Translations under genes and position numbers: made by a program | Shown here: positions 16,913-25,443 of the stretch, one piece after another | Layout of the letters: each line of letters begins with the position of its first letter | Position numbering within the stretch: the first letter of the stretch is position 1 | Notes under the pieces: model-generated | Database searches by the model: none | Told to the model about the DNA's origin: nothing | What the model saw: the letters and a program-made list of their open reading frames with translations, nothing else | IMG/VR virus record: IMGVR_UViG_3300023170_000037 | Span: 1-54,359 of that record | Reading direction: 5' to 3' (one strand) | DNA length: 54,359 nt | Origin: a virus

Positions 16913-18538
16913 CTAATTGGTGTCTTCTGTAGTCCACCTGTCTCCATCAGCATCAACAAAAGATTCGAAATCATAACTGGATGAAATAAATCCAAATGGT
17001 AACATATTTTCCTCAATATTTCTTAATCTCTCTTCATAAATTTCGTTTCTGGTGTCAATATCAGATAGTTCTTTAAAATAGTCATCTGTTGTCATCCAAG
17101 AGAACAAAATTAATGTGTCCACCAAATCGTCATTTTTACCAACATCTGCTTGATATTTATGACCCTTCGAAATAAAACTTGTTAATTCATTGATTGTATC
17201 AAAATCTTGTATGAAAATTTTATCTTCCTCAACTAAACTCTTAAGATTTAAACATCCTATTTTTTTAGTTGCCTTTGTTGTTCTAATTCCTAGTGTAGTT
17301 CCGCCTCTTCCACCAAAACCACCACTAACACTTTGCCCTTTTCTTGTGTCATTATGAATACTTATCATATTTTCATATTCTAACTCATGGTATAATATAT
17401 CCGAAACTTGTTGTCCAACATCATTCACTTCTATCAAAACATAAGAGTCATTATATATCTGACACATCTTTTTAATTACAGTAGGATATACCATGGGAGG
17501 AATTAAATTCGACCTAAAAACTGCAACCTGTTTATACGGAACTTCAGACGCATCAAATATAGAGAATGCAGAATAATCTAATCCTCTACCTCTAGATACA
17601 TCTACTGTAGTAAAATATACTCTTCCTTCTCTAGGCTTCTCATATATTTTTAGACTTCCATTTTCTAATTTCTCAATTGGATTTCTATATGCCAGAGTTT
17701 TTAATTTTGTTGGACTAATTAAAGTGTTTGAACTTCCTAAAAACTCAGTTTCAAATTCTTGTCTGAACTGTTCTTCAGATGTATTTTTAATTGTTGTTTT
17801 TTTCCACTCCTCATCCCTGCCTGGTACTTCACTCCAGTGTACAGAAATAGGATTATATGTATTTCTTCCTTCTTCTGCATCAACCCACAATTTATAGAAA
17901 TGATTCATTCCTTGCGGAGTTGATACAATAAGAACTTTAGTTGATTCACCAGATGAAATTGTAGGATACACAGAATTAAAAAATTCCTCTGCAATTTCAT
18001 TTGGAACGAATGCAAATTCGTCCAAGAAAAGAATATTAAAAGAACCACCACGAATTGCACTTGATGATGTTGCAGCTGCAAGTACCTTTGCACCGTTCTC
18101 TAATTCGATAGAACCTTTATTCCAAACCATCACGCCTTGTTGTAACCATTTTGGAAGATTCTCGTATGCTCTTTGTAGTCTGCTTAATAATTCCCTTGCA
18201 GTAGCAAGTTTGTTTGCAAGTAATGCAACAGAAACATCTTTGTTGAAAAGAATATAGTGAAGAAAGAATGCAATACATGTAATAGACTTACCAGACTGTC
18301 TCCCAATTTTACAAATAGTAAATCTTTCATCATGAAATGATCTAATCATCTTTTCTTGGAATGGATATAGGTCAAAGTTTACCAAACCCTTATCAACATT
18401 GACAATCTTCATATATGTCTTAATAAAATGTATAGGGTCTTCCATACACTTGACATATTCTGCGGCCTGTTCTTCAGTCCATTCAATTTCAACCCCAGCT
18501 GCCTTTAGATTGGGGTTGTTGTGATATACTTCACTCAT
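16913..18538 (-). CDS. gp17: Terminase large subunit gp17
   Basis: This 541-aa packaging motor (T4: 610) has an N-terminal ATPase with Walker A GRQSGKS at residues 79-85, Walker B LFLDEFA at 170-176 and coupling motif STP at 206-208. The C-terminal RNase H-like nuclease carries its first catalytic Asp in TTVDVSRGRGLDYSAF (Asp313), and further acidic residues LIEVND and KNDDLVDTL. It cuts concatemers and pumps DNA into the head through gp20. The gene overlaps the gp16 end by 8 bases. The N-terminus is shorter than in T4, but all motifs are intact. Confidence 0.97.
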   Translation of the reverse strand: MSEVYHNNPNLKAAGVEIEWTEEQAAEYVKCMEDPIHFIKTYMKIVNVDKGLVNFDLYPFQEKMIRSFHDERFTICKIGRQSGKSITCIAFFLHYILFNKDVSVALLANKLATARELLSRLQRAYENLPKWLQQGVMVWNKGSIELENGAKVLAAATSSSAIRGGSFNILFLDEFAFVPNEIAEEFFNSVYPTISSGESTKVLIVSTPQGMNHFYKLWVDAEEGRNTYNPISVHWSEVPGRDEEWKKTTIKNTSEEQFRQEFETEFLGSSNTLISPTKLKTLAYRNPIEKLENGSLKIYEKPREGRVYFTTVDVSRGRGLDYSAFSIFDASEVPYKQVAVFRSNLIPPMVYPTVIKKMCQIYNDSYVLIEVNDVGQQVSDILYHELEYENMISIHNDTRKGQSVSGGFGGRGGTTLGIRTTKATKKIGCLNLKSLVEEDKIFIQDFDTINELTSFISKGHKYQADVGKNDDLVDTLILFSWMTTDDYFKELSDIDTRNEIYEERLRNIEENMLPFGFISSSYDFESFVDADGDRWTTEDTN

Positions 18539-18989
18539 CAGTATCTTCTTCTCTATTTTTACCTCTTAGTCTTTCTAAGAGTTCATTGGTACTTCCAACC
18601 AATATTGCGTTATTCACTACTTTTTGTGGAACTCCACCGTCTTTAGTGTTTTCTATTTTATTCATTGTTAATTGAAGTTCTATTAAATCTTTTGCTAAAT
18701 CACCAGTGGTTTTTAGAAGTCCTGCAGTCACTTCATATGCTCTGGGGTGTTCACTTTCCCTTGCAATCATCATCAAATTTTGTAAAGATTCTTGACCCAT
18801 AGAAACCAAATCTTTTAAAAGTTCTCTGTGATATTGATAGTCTTCTTCAATATCTTCGTTTCTAGATTCTTTGTCTTTATAAATTTCAACATTATTTTTT
18901 TGACGTTCTATTATCTCTTGCGATTTCTTTTCTATTTTGTTATCGATTTCAAGAAACTTACTTAACTGCTCATCATCTAGTTTCTTCAT
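18531..18989 (-). CDS. gp16: Terminase small subunit gp16
   Basis: This 152-aa protein (T4: 164) is almost entirely helical, with long charged coiled coil (KIEKKSQEIIERQKNNVEIY), then the family region LKDLVSMGQESLQNLMMIA and SEHPRAYEVTAGLLKTTGDL. It oligomerises and directs gp17 to start packaging. GGAG six bases before the ATG lies across the gp15 stop, and the stop overlaps gp17, as in the standard 16-17 pair. Confidence 0.92.
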   Translation of the reverse strand: MKKLDDEQLSKFLEIDNKIEKKSQEIIERQKNNVEIYKDKESRNEDIEEDYQYHRELLKDLVSMGQESLQNLMMIARESEHPRAYEVTAGLLKTTGDLAKDLIELQLTMNKIENTKDGGVPQKVVNNAILVGSTNELLERLRGKNREEDTDE

Positions 18990-18991
18990 TG

Positions 18992-19759
18992 TTATTCTCC
19001 AAAGTCTTCATTAAATGTAGTTAAAAATTCATAGTTATCTGTCTGAAGTGCATTACTAGGGTCAGTTGTTACTGTTGCTTGTGCATATGTAACTTCTGAA
19101 CTATCTAAGTCTCCCACTGTTGCAGTACTTGTTCTAATGATGTTTTGTTCTCTTGGAACACCATAGAAAAATCCATTTAATGTAAATTCTAATGTCCATA
19201 GAAGGGCTCTTCTAGATAAAAAGTCTCCTTCATAATCGTCTTCGTATGAAACAGAATTTAATGTCAATCCTGTATCACGAATTATACTTAACTCATTTGC
19301 TTCTTTTATTGGTATATTAAAGGTAGGAGTAAAGTATGGTAATATCTGTTCTACTATTTGAGTTGCGTCATCCGCATTTTTTGCCATGACTGTTAAAGTA
19401 AATCCAATATCATAAGGGACTGGATTATATACATAATTTTTAGTATTTGGGTCTGTAGAATTTTGTCTAGACATTTTTTGTGTTTTAGAAAATTTTCTTT
19501 CTGGTGCATATGTAAATCCAGAAATTTCAAAACTCATTCTAGGCAAAGTGATTGCAACAGAATCTCCAAGATTTCCTGCTGGTTGATTTATTCTTGCCAG
19601 ATATTTTTGTGAAGGGCCGTATGCAAGAGGAACCTTAATCGTTTCCAACACATCTCCATTGGCGTTTCTTCTATCGATAGTAATATCATCGAATATAGAA
19701 CCAAATGCAATAACATAGTTTCTAATTGTACTTCTATAATATGGACTATTACCTAACAT
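18992..19759 (-). CDS. gp15: Tail terminator / sheath stabiliser gp15
   Basis: This 255-aa protein (T4: 272) begins MLGNSPYYRSTIRNYVIAFG with SIFDDITIDR and continues KVPLAYGPSQKYLARI, features of gp15. The middle has FEISGFTYAPERKFSKTQ, and the end has strands around LLWTLEFTLNGFFYGV. It caps tube and sheath with a hexameric ring and joins the tail to the neck. Its start overlaps the gp14 stop by one base, keeping the neck genes coupled. Confidence 0.93.
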   Translation of the reverse strand: MLGNSPYYRSTIRNYVIAFGSIFDDITIDRRNANGDVLETIKVPLAYGPSQKYLARINQPAGNLGDSVAITLPRMSFEISGFTYAPERKFSKTQKMSRQNSTDPNTKNYVYNPVPYDIGFTLTVMAKNADDATQIVEQILPYFTPTFNIPIKEANELSIIRDTGLTLNSVSYEDDYEGDFLSRRALLWTLEFTLNGFFYGVPREQNIIRTSTATVGDLDSSEVTYAQATVTTDPSNALQTDNYEFLTTFNEDFGE

Positions 19760-20640
19760 TAGTAATCCTCACTGAATGGGTTTCCAACAGTAAAGTCGAT
19801 AACCTTTTCTACATTTGAACTTGAACCAGTGAATACTGTGTCTTGTCCAGAAGTTCCATCTGTGGTATCTGTTGTTTTGTTTTCTGTATATACAATCTGT
19901 TGCGTTGCACCCAATAGATAATTTGCACCACTGTCTCTACCAACAGTATTTGTGTTTTGTGCAAAACTCCCCGTAAGGTTTGAAAGTTTCAAAACCTTAG
20001 TTCCAGAATTCCAAGTTTCTACTGTACCTGTTGCTGTTGCTGAATCGAAGTTTGCACCCTGATATACTATTTCGCCTACGATAAAATCACCAGTTCCAGT
20101 ACCCAAAGTTAAATCGACAGTAACAAATGTATGTTGTTGAATATCATCAATTTCATCAATTCCTGTATTAAACTTTTCACTTGAGAATTCAAATGATTCT
20201 GTCGATAGTCTATAGACATATCTTTTACCTAATTGCCAGAAGGAAACTTCGTCTTCTACAAATTTAATTTCATATACTTTATCTTGCAATGGCCAATATA
20301 CTAAGTCGCCTTCTTGTGGGGTTTGGATTGTGGACTCTTCATCCCACCTTTTAATAGATACAATAAGATTTAATTGATCTCTAATTTCTAATCCAAACTT
20401 GGATAAGAAGTCTCCCTCTCCTTGGAAACCATCTGCATCTTCGATATACATTTCTATAGAAAATGCATCGTTAAATTCACTTATAGTTGACTCGTTAAAA
20501 ACAGTATCTTCGTTTACATCGGTTCTTTTCAGATAATACATATCCTGTCCATGAATCTGAATCGATTCAGCGACAAGATTTTCTGTTAAGGATTGCTCTG
20601 GTGCAAATGATATAGTGTTAAAATACTGATTTGTAGCCAT
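19759..20640 (-). CDS. gp14: Neck protein gp14
   Basis: This 293-aa protein (T4: 256) starts with MATNQYFNTISFAPEQSLTE, then IQIHGQDMYYLKRTDVNED, and has GFQGEGDFLSKFGLEIRDQ, all typical of gp14. A C-terminal segment of about 80 residues, VDLTLGTGTGDFIVGEIVYQ and repeats of GTG/TTDTT type, looks like an added beta domain and accounts for the extra length. With gp13 it forms the neck ring that closes the filled head. Four bases separate it from gp13. Confidence 0.93.
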   Translation of the reverse strand: MATNQYFNTISFAPEQSLTENLVAESIQIHGQDMYYLKRTDVNEDTVFNESTISEFNDAFSIEMYIEDADGFQGEGDFLSKFGLEIRDQLNLIVSIKRWDEESTIQTPQEGDLVYWPLQDKVYEIKFVEDEVSFWQLGKRYVYRLSTESFEFSSEKFNTGIDEIDDIQQHTFVTVDLTLGTGTGDFIVGEIVYQGANFDSATATGTVETWNSGTKVLKLSNLTGSFAQNTNTVGRDSGANYLLGATQQIVYTENKTTDTTDGTSGQDTVFTGSSSNVEKVIDFTVGNPFSEDY

Positions 20641-20644
20641 ATGA

Positions 20645-21391
20645 CTATCCCACCATAATGTCTACAGGAAGTTCATAACTTAAAGACATTTCTTGTTCCA
20701 GTTGTTCTATTTCTTGATTTGCTTCATCAAGAATTCTGGAACCATTGAAGGTCACACCTCCAGGCATCGCAATGCCTTCGTACTTCGATAAATTCTCTCC
20801 CCATTGTTTTTTAATCAGTGCGGTTGCGTATCTTTTTAACCATCTGTCATTCCAAACATCTGTATAAACATTGGGGTCAAGAACCCTCATTGCTTCTACA
20901 ATAATAAACTCACCAACAACTAATGCTTCATCCCAATCAATATCAAGATGAAGTTGGTTTTGATGTCTGTTAAATCTGATAGGAACTTGTCCAGTAATCA
21001 TATCATTGACTAATTGAATATGACTTTGAGTCAATTCGTATGATAACATCTCCGTACTTCTTAAATTATAAACATCGTTTAAGAACATTTGATATCTAAC
21101 ATCAAACATGTTTGTACTGTGACTGAATTTTTCGTAAAGAGGAATTACTCTTTTAACTCCAATTACTAAGTCATTAATAGGAATATATCGATTTGTAATA
21201 TCGTCTTCAGTTATTTGGTGCTTAAGAAAAACATCCTCTACCGCATCAAAATGATAGTCACGATAAAACTCTAGTGCATCGTCTACACGATCTTCTACTT
21301 GTTCATCTGCGACATTTATTTGAATAACTGGAGAACCTAGTTTTCTAAGACAATATTCTTTAAATTCAGCTCTAGATGTAACTACGGCCAT
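20645..21391 (-). CDS. gp13: Neck protein gp13
   Basis: This 248-aa protein (T4: 309) starts MAVVTSRAEFKEYCLRKLGS then PVIQINVADEQVEDRVDDAL, features of head-tail connectors in this family. Mid-protein QMFLNDVYNLRSTEM and the later WNDRWLKRYATALIKKQWGE are also typical. It attaches to the portal after packaging and binds gp14. It is first in the gp13-14-15-16-17 operon behind the late octamer at 21416-21423. Confidence 0.93.
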   Translation of the reverse strand: MAVVTSRAEFKEYCLRKLGSPVIQINVADEQVEDRVDDALEFYRDYHFDAVEDVFLKHQITEDDITNRYIPINDLVIGVKRVIPLYEKFSHSTNMFDVRYQMFLNDVYNLRSTEMLSYELTQSHIQLVNDMITGQVPIRFNRHQNQLHLDIDWDEALVVGEFIIVEAMRVLDPNVYTDVWNDRWLKRYATALIKKQWGENLSKYEGIAMPGGVTFNGSRILDEANQEIEQLEQEMSLSYELPVDIMVG

Positions 21392-21415
21392 GTCATACCT
21401 CTCTTTTGATATGAC

Positions 21416-21423
21416 TATTTATA
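21416..21423 (-). promoter_or_regulatory. T4-type late promoter for gp13-gp17
   Basis: Exact TATAAATA, 25 bases before the gp13 ATG, just after the stop of the LamG gene. No further octamer occurs until gp18. Confidence 0.85.
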
Positions 21424-21434
21424 TGTTTTTTAAG

Positions 21435-23951
21435 TTAACCTTTTAATGGTTCTGTGGGCGGTGTAAAGTTTGCGGTGTATCGTGCTAGGCCTTTGGTAAC
21501 ACGAAAATCTGAAATATATCCATTCAATAAATAAGGACTACTGTACCATCCTCCTATAACCAAATCTGTGCCGGTATAAATGTTTGTATCAGCTGTAGAA
21601 ATTAATTCAGTGCCATTTACATATAATTTTGCAGTTCCAGAATTTCTAACGTGAGCTACATGATACCAAGTACTTGCAACAGCAGCTCCAGTATTAGCAA
21701 ATACTACGCTAGTGCCAACATAGATAGCCCAATTCCCACTGTTGGCCATACCCGCAGCTGGCCCTAAAACACTAGAGGTTAGGACACCGTTAGCTAGTTG
21801 ATAAAGCCCCATGCCTACTGTAGGATCTGTATTAAAATAAATCCACGCTTCTATAGTAAAATCATCTGACCCCAAAGCTAACACATTCGAAGCGGCGTAA
21901 TCACCACTGCCATCAAAATACATTGACTTAGTATCCGCAAACTTAACCTGAGTCGTTGAACCAGTAGTATTACCAATCAACTTTAGGTTAGCGTTTTGAG
22001 ACTTATCTATAATCGAAGCGTCTGTTCCAATTACATGAACCGCTGCGGCCGAAGAACTAACTGGTTCAGTTGGTGGTGTAAAGTTTCCTGTATATACAAC
22101 TGTACCATTAAAAACACGCAAATCAGAAATGTACCCATTAAAGTCACTATCACCAGCGCTACTACTACCAATTAAAATTGCTTTATCCCCTGTTCCTGTT
22201 GCACTTCCTGTACTTGTGTATGTTCCAACAGATTCACCATTGATATACATAGTAAATGTACTTCCTGATCTAGTAATGGCTACATGATACCATTGATTAT
22301 CACTTATTGGGCCACTAGCAATTAGCATTGCATTACCCCCAATGCCTTGCATTGCTAAACATATAGAATCATTATCATCATTGTGTTTGTATAATATCGA
22401 CAATTGATTTGATCCCCACGGAGTGTTCTGTGGGCCAATTTGTAATACTCTTGGATAATTACGAGCTTTACTAATACCATATACCCAACAATCTATAGTA
22501 AAATCGTTAGTATCAAGTGTTAGTTCAGAGGATAATGCACTTTGAACATATTGTCCCGATCCACCACTTGTTGCAGTAGAACCACTGGTATCAAAATAAA
22601 TTGAACCACCGTGTGTTGCTGAATCGTATGAAAGATAATCATATGGGCTAAATGGTTGCGTTGAAACGTTACCGGCGACACCCACCGTATGATCATTTGT
22701 TGAACCATCAGTAATGTATGGTAAGTGGCAAGTAAGTAGGCTAGTATTTGTGATTGCTGTAAGGCGTGTTGTTGGCGGTGTAAATGCAGAAGTATAGACA
22801 GCGGTGCCTTTGACGATACGCAGATCACTAACATACCCATTTACACCAACCGTATTCAAATACGAACTTCCAATTCTAGGGTATGTTGAACCGCCAGAAA
22901 AATTTGTTGTATCTGAGTAGTTCGAACCTTCTTGTACACCATTTATGTATAACTTACTTGTGCCGGAGCTTCTTACAAGTGCAACGTGATACCAAGCACC
23001 GGCGACCAATGCAGTAGTCGATGAAATGCGATCTCCGGCAATATAATAATTTAAAATGTTTGATGAGTTTCTATAAATCGCTACTTGAGCATTTCCAAAA
23101 TTATCAAGAATGTTTTGTTGTGTTCCTGAAACATTAGGGTAATACCAAAACTCACAGGTAAAATCGCCAGTCCCAAAATTTGTTGTATTTGTTGAAGATG
23201 ATGGTTCTAAATAATCCCCACTACCATCAAAATAAGTCGAGTATCCACCATGCCTATACGGACTAAATGAACTTGATGTGGGTGCATTTATAGGCGAAAG
23301 TGTTAATGCATTTGTTGAAGAATCTGTAAAACTACTATTATTTGATGTATCTACCGCTGTTGCTAATAAAGTTGTGTAATTACTATTTAAAACCTGAAAT
23401 TGCAAGGATATAGATGTATTTGTACTCACCGCTCCATTCACACCATCAGTCGCATTAAGTGTTAAAGTAAATGTACCAGCGTCTGCTTCTGTAGTGCTAG
23501 GTGTAATAGTAAATACATTATCTGCTTGACTTATTGTAGCGATGCTACCAAGTCCACTTGTAGAATAACTCCATGTCAGAGGGAATCCTTCTGGGTCTGT
23601 AGAAACAGCAGTAATAACTGTAGGTGTTCCATCTATAGCGAGTGAATAAGTTCCATCCACTCCAGTGATCGCACTAGGCGAATCGTTTTGTACTGTAGCA
23701 ATCTTATACCAACCAGTTCCAGAATAGAGATAAAGATTGTTGTTTGCGGTAACAAATGCTTGATCTCCATCAGACATTCCAGTTGCAGCTATTAACGCAG
23801 TCATATCTGCATAGACAGTTATAGATGCACCACCACCAGAAGAAACTTCAGAACTTTCCCAATAACCTTTTGTGGCATTGTAAACATATGTTACATTACC
23901 CTCTGTTACTTCTTGTGCATTTGTCGGATTGCTTGGAAAATTAATTGCCAT
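21435..23951 (-). CDS. Triple LamG-domain tail adhesin (cassette copy A)
   Basis: This 838-aa protein starts with an anchor-like module (MAINFPSNPTNAQEVTEGNV to YNATKGYW). It continues with a VYADMTALIAATG module, a cadherin/Ig-like domain (about 88-185, DPEGFPLTWSYSTSGLGS) and three concanavalin/LamG domains at about 225-395, 440-630 and 670-838. Each LamG has the same landmarks: YFDGSGDYL, DFT-E-W-Y, WYHVALVRSSGT, LYINGV, and a closing FTPPTxP. Such domains usually bind sugars, so surface glycan recognition is likely. It is the last gene of its operon. The closest relative is the 31620-34037 gene, with stretches of identical DNA. Confidence 0.85.
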   Translation of the reverse strand: MAINFPSNPTNAQEVTEGNVTYVYNATKGYWESSEVSSGGGASITVYADMTALIAATGMSDGDQAFVTANNNLYLYSGTGWYKIATVQNDSPSAITGVDGTYSLAIDGTPTVITAVSTDPEGFPLTWSYSTSGLGSIATISQADNVFTITPSTTEADAGTFTLTLNATDGVNGAVSTNTSISLQFQVLNSNYTTLLATAVDTSNNSSFTDSSTNALTLSPINAPTSSSFSPYRHGGYSTYFDGSGDYLEPSSSTNTTNFGTGDFTCEFWYYPNVSGTQQNILDNFGNAQVAIYRNSSNILNYYIAGDRISSTTALVAGAWYHVALVRSSGTSKLYINGVQEGSNYSDTTNFSGGSTYPRIGSSYLNTVGVNGYVSDLRIVKGTAVYTSAFTPPTTRLTAITNTSLLTCHLPYITDGSTNDHTVGVAGNVSTQPFSPYDYLSYDSATHGGSIYFDTSGSTATSGGSGQYVQSALSSELTLDTNDFTIDCWVYGISKARNYPRVLQIGPQNTPWGSNQLSILYKHNDDNDSICLAMQGIGGNAMLIASGPISDNQWYHVAITRSGSTFTMYINGESVGTYTSTGSATGTGDKAILIGSSSAGDSDFNGYISDLRVFNGTVVYTGNFTPPTEPVSSSAAAVHVIGTDASIIDKSQNANLKLIGNTTGSTTQVKFADTKSMYFDGSGDYAASNVLALGSDDFTIEAWIYFNTDPTVGMGLYQLANGVLTSSVLGPAAGMANSGNWAIYVGTSVVFANTGAAVASTWYHVAHVRNSGTAKLYVNGTELISTADTNIYTGTDLVIGGWYSSPYLLNGYISDFRVTKGLARYTANFTPPTEPLKG
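21939..22013. repeat. 75-bp exact direct repeat, copy 1
   Basis: Base for base identical to 32133-32207, in the third LamG domain of the other adhesin. The coding flanks are similar but diverged, so this tract has been copied or conserved much more strongly than its surroundings. Confidence 0.9.
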
Positions 23952-23964
23952 TTTTTACCTTTAT

Positions 23965-25440
23965 TTAACCAAATGTTACACTTCCAGAAGAAGTGAATGA
24001 TAAAACCTTTGAATTTCCAGTAGTGGTTTCAGTAAATCCAGTTCCTGTTGCAGTAATTGTATTAGGTATTTTTATAATGACAATACCCGATCCACCATTA
24101 GAATTGGAACCAGAACCACCGCCACCGCCACCGCCTGTATTTGGGACTCCATCATCTGTAGAGGCGTTGTAAGAAGCAAAATAAGTAAATCCAGCGCCAC
24201 CACCTCCAAGACCTCCAGCTCCTTCCCCAGCGTTATAACTGCCGCCGCCTCCACCACCAGCATAATAAGTAGCGGTTCCAGTGATATCATATTCTAATCC
24301 ATCACCACCAATTTTTGTAGTGTAATCGCCACCGACAGCACCAGCACCACCACCAGCACCGGCTGGGCTGTTTGATACAGCGGAACCATTTCCACCATCA
24401 TAACCTTGTCCAGAAACCCCAGAACCCCCAGGCATTAAGGGGCCACCTCCTGCGTAGTTGCCGCCGCCACCTCCACCAGAACCACCGTCACCACCAATAT
24501 ATCCTGCGTTATAATTAGAACCATTTGTGTAATTGCCGGCGGCACCACCCCCGCCGCCGATTGCAGTATAGGTAGATGTGGTTAATCCATCTCCACTTAT
24601 TGAACTATTTTTACCATGTTCACCACCCCAACCTAAGGGCCCAAAATTATTGATATTGCCGCCATCTCCAACCGTTATTGTATAAGCAACATTTTTTTGA
24701 AACACTGGAGCACTACCATTTGGAGTTTTGGGAGTAGTATTTGTTCCAAAGTAAAGAAGTCCTCCAGCGCCACCACCGCCTCCATTGGCGCCAGAGCCGC
24801 CGCCGGCGACAATAAGAACTTCATCTGAAGTAAAGTCAAACTCTAAACTAAAATCTACTAATCTAGTAGTAGTTTTTGCGCCATCTGATGCACTTAGTCT
24901 CGCTGTAAAATTCCCTCCGTCACTATTAGTTGTGGTTGGAGTAAATGTATAAACTCCACTTGTATTTACTGTGGTGTCTGCAGAAAGTTGTACTGGTCTC
25001 GTATTTCCTGTGGTTTTGTATACAATTCCATAGGTAATATCAAATCCTTCTGGGTCTTCTGCAACCATTGTAAGTGTACTGGCAGTTCCATCGGTATTTA
25101 AAATGTGTGTTGTTGGTGGTTCTGTTAATATAATTGGAGATTCGCCACCTGCATCACTAGAGCCTCCACCAGATGTATTTGGGTTCATTTGAACCCATTG
25201 TGCAGATGTTCCATCATCATACCAGATAAATGTTTTTCCTACAGAACTATCAAACCACATATCTCCGTTACTAGGATTAGATGGTGCAGTATCTGAGGTT
25301 GTTACAGTTGCTGGAGTAAGAGTTGGGCCTACTGCACTGTTGGAATTCCACACTCCAACTGTTGCGTCATATGTATAAATGATTGTTCCGATTTGAACCG
25401 TTTGTCCATCAGTCGGATTGTCTGGTAATGAAATAGGCAT
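23965..25440 (-). CDS. Glycine-rich tail adhesin with anchor module
   Basis: This 491-aa protein starts MPISLPDNPTDGQTVQIGTI then YTYDATVGVW, a variant of the anchor module. It then has one WFDS module (PSNGDMWFDSSVGKTFIWY), a cadherin/Ig-like domain at about 100-205, and a glycine-rich body from about 210 to 460 with many GGGGG runs split by short polar loops. It ends with a beta strand IVIIKIP. Such glycine-rich blocks form polyglycine-II helix bundles in adhesins like those of T-even gp38 type; extending that fold to this protein is an inference. There is no equivalent in cassette B. GC is locally higher because of Gly codons. Confidence 0.75.
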   Translation of the reverse strand: MPISLPDNPTDGQTVQIGTIIYTYDATVGVWNSNSAVGPTLTPATVTTSDTAPSNPSNGDMWFDSSVGKTFIWYDDGTSAQWVQMNPNTSGGGSSDAGGESPIILTEPPTTHILNTDGTASTLTMVAEDPEGFDITYGIVYKTTGNTRPVQLSADTTVNTSGVYTFTPTTTNSDGGNFTARLSASDGAKTTTRLVDFSLEFDFTSDEVLIVAGGGSGANGGGGGAGGLLYFGTNTTPKTPNGSAPVFQKNVAYTITVGDGGNINNFGPLGWGGEHGKNSSISGDGLTTSTYTAIGGGGGAAGNYTNGSNYNAGYIGGDGGSGGGGGGNYAGGGPLMPGGSGVSGQGYDGGNGSAVSNSPAGAGGGAGAVGGDYTTKIGGDGLEYDITGTATYYAGGGGGGSYNAGEGAGGLGGGGAGFTYFASYNASTDDGVPNTGGGGGGGSGSNSNGGSGIVIIKIPNTITATGTGFTETTTGNSKVLSFTSSGSVTFG

Positions 25441-25443
25441 TTA

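Noticed and set aside
16893-16913. Inverted repeat CACC...GGTG after gp17 as a terminator
   Set aside because: The stem is only about four base pairs with mismatches inside, and the T run is interrupted.
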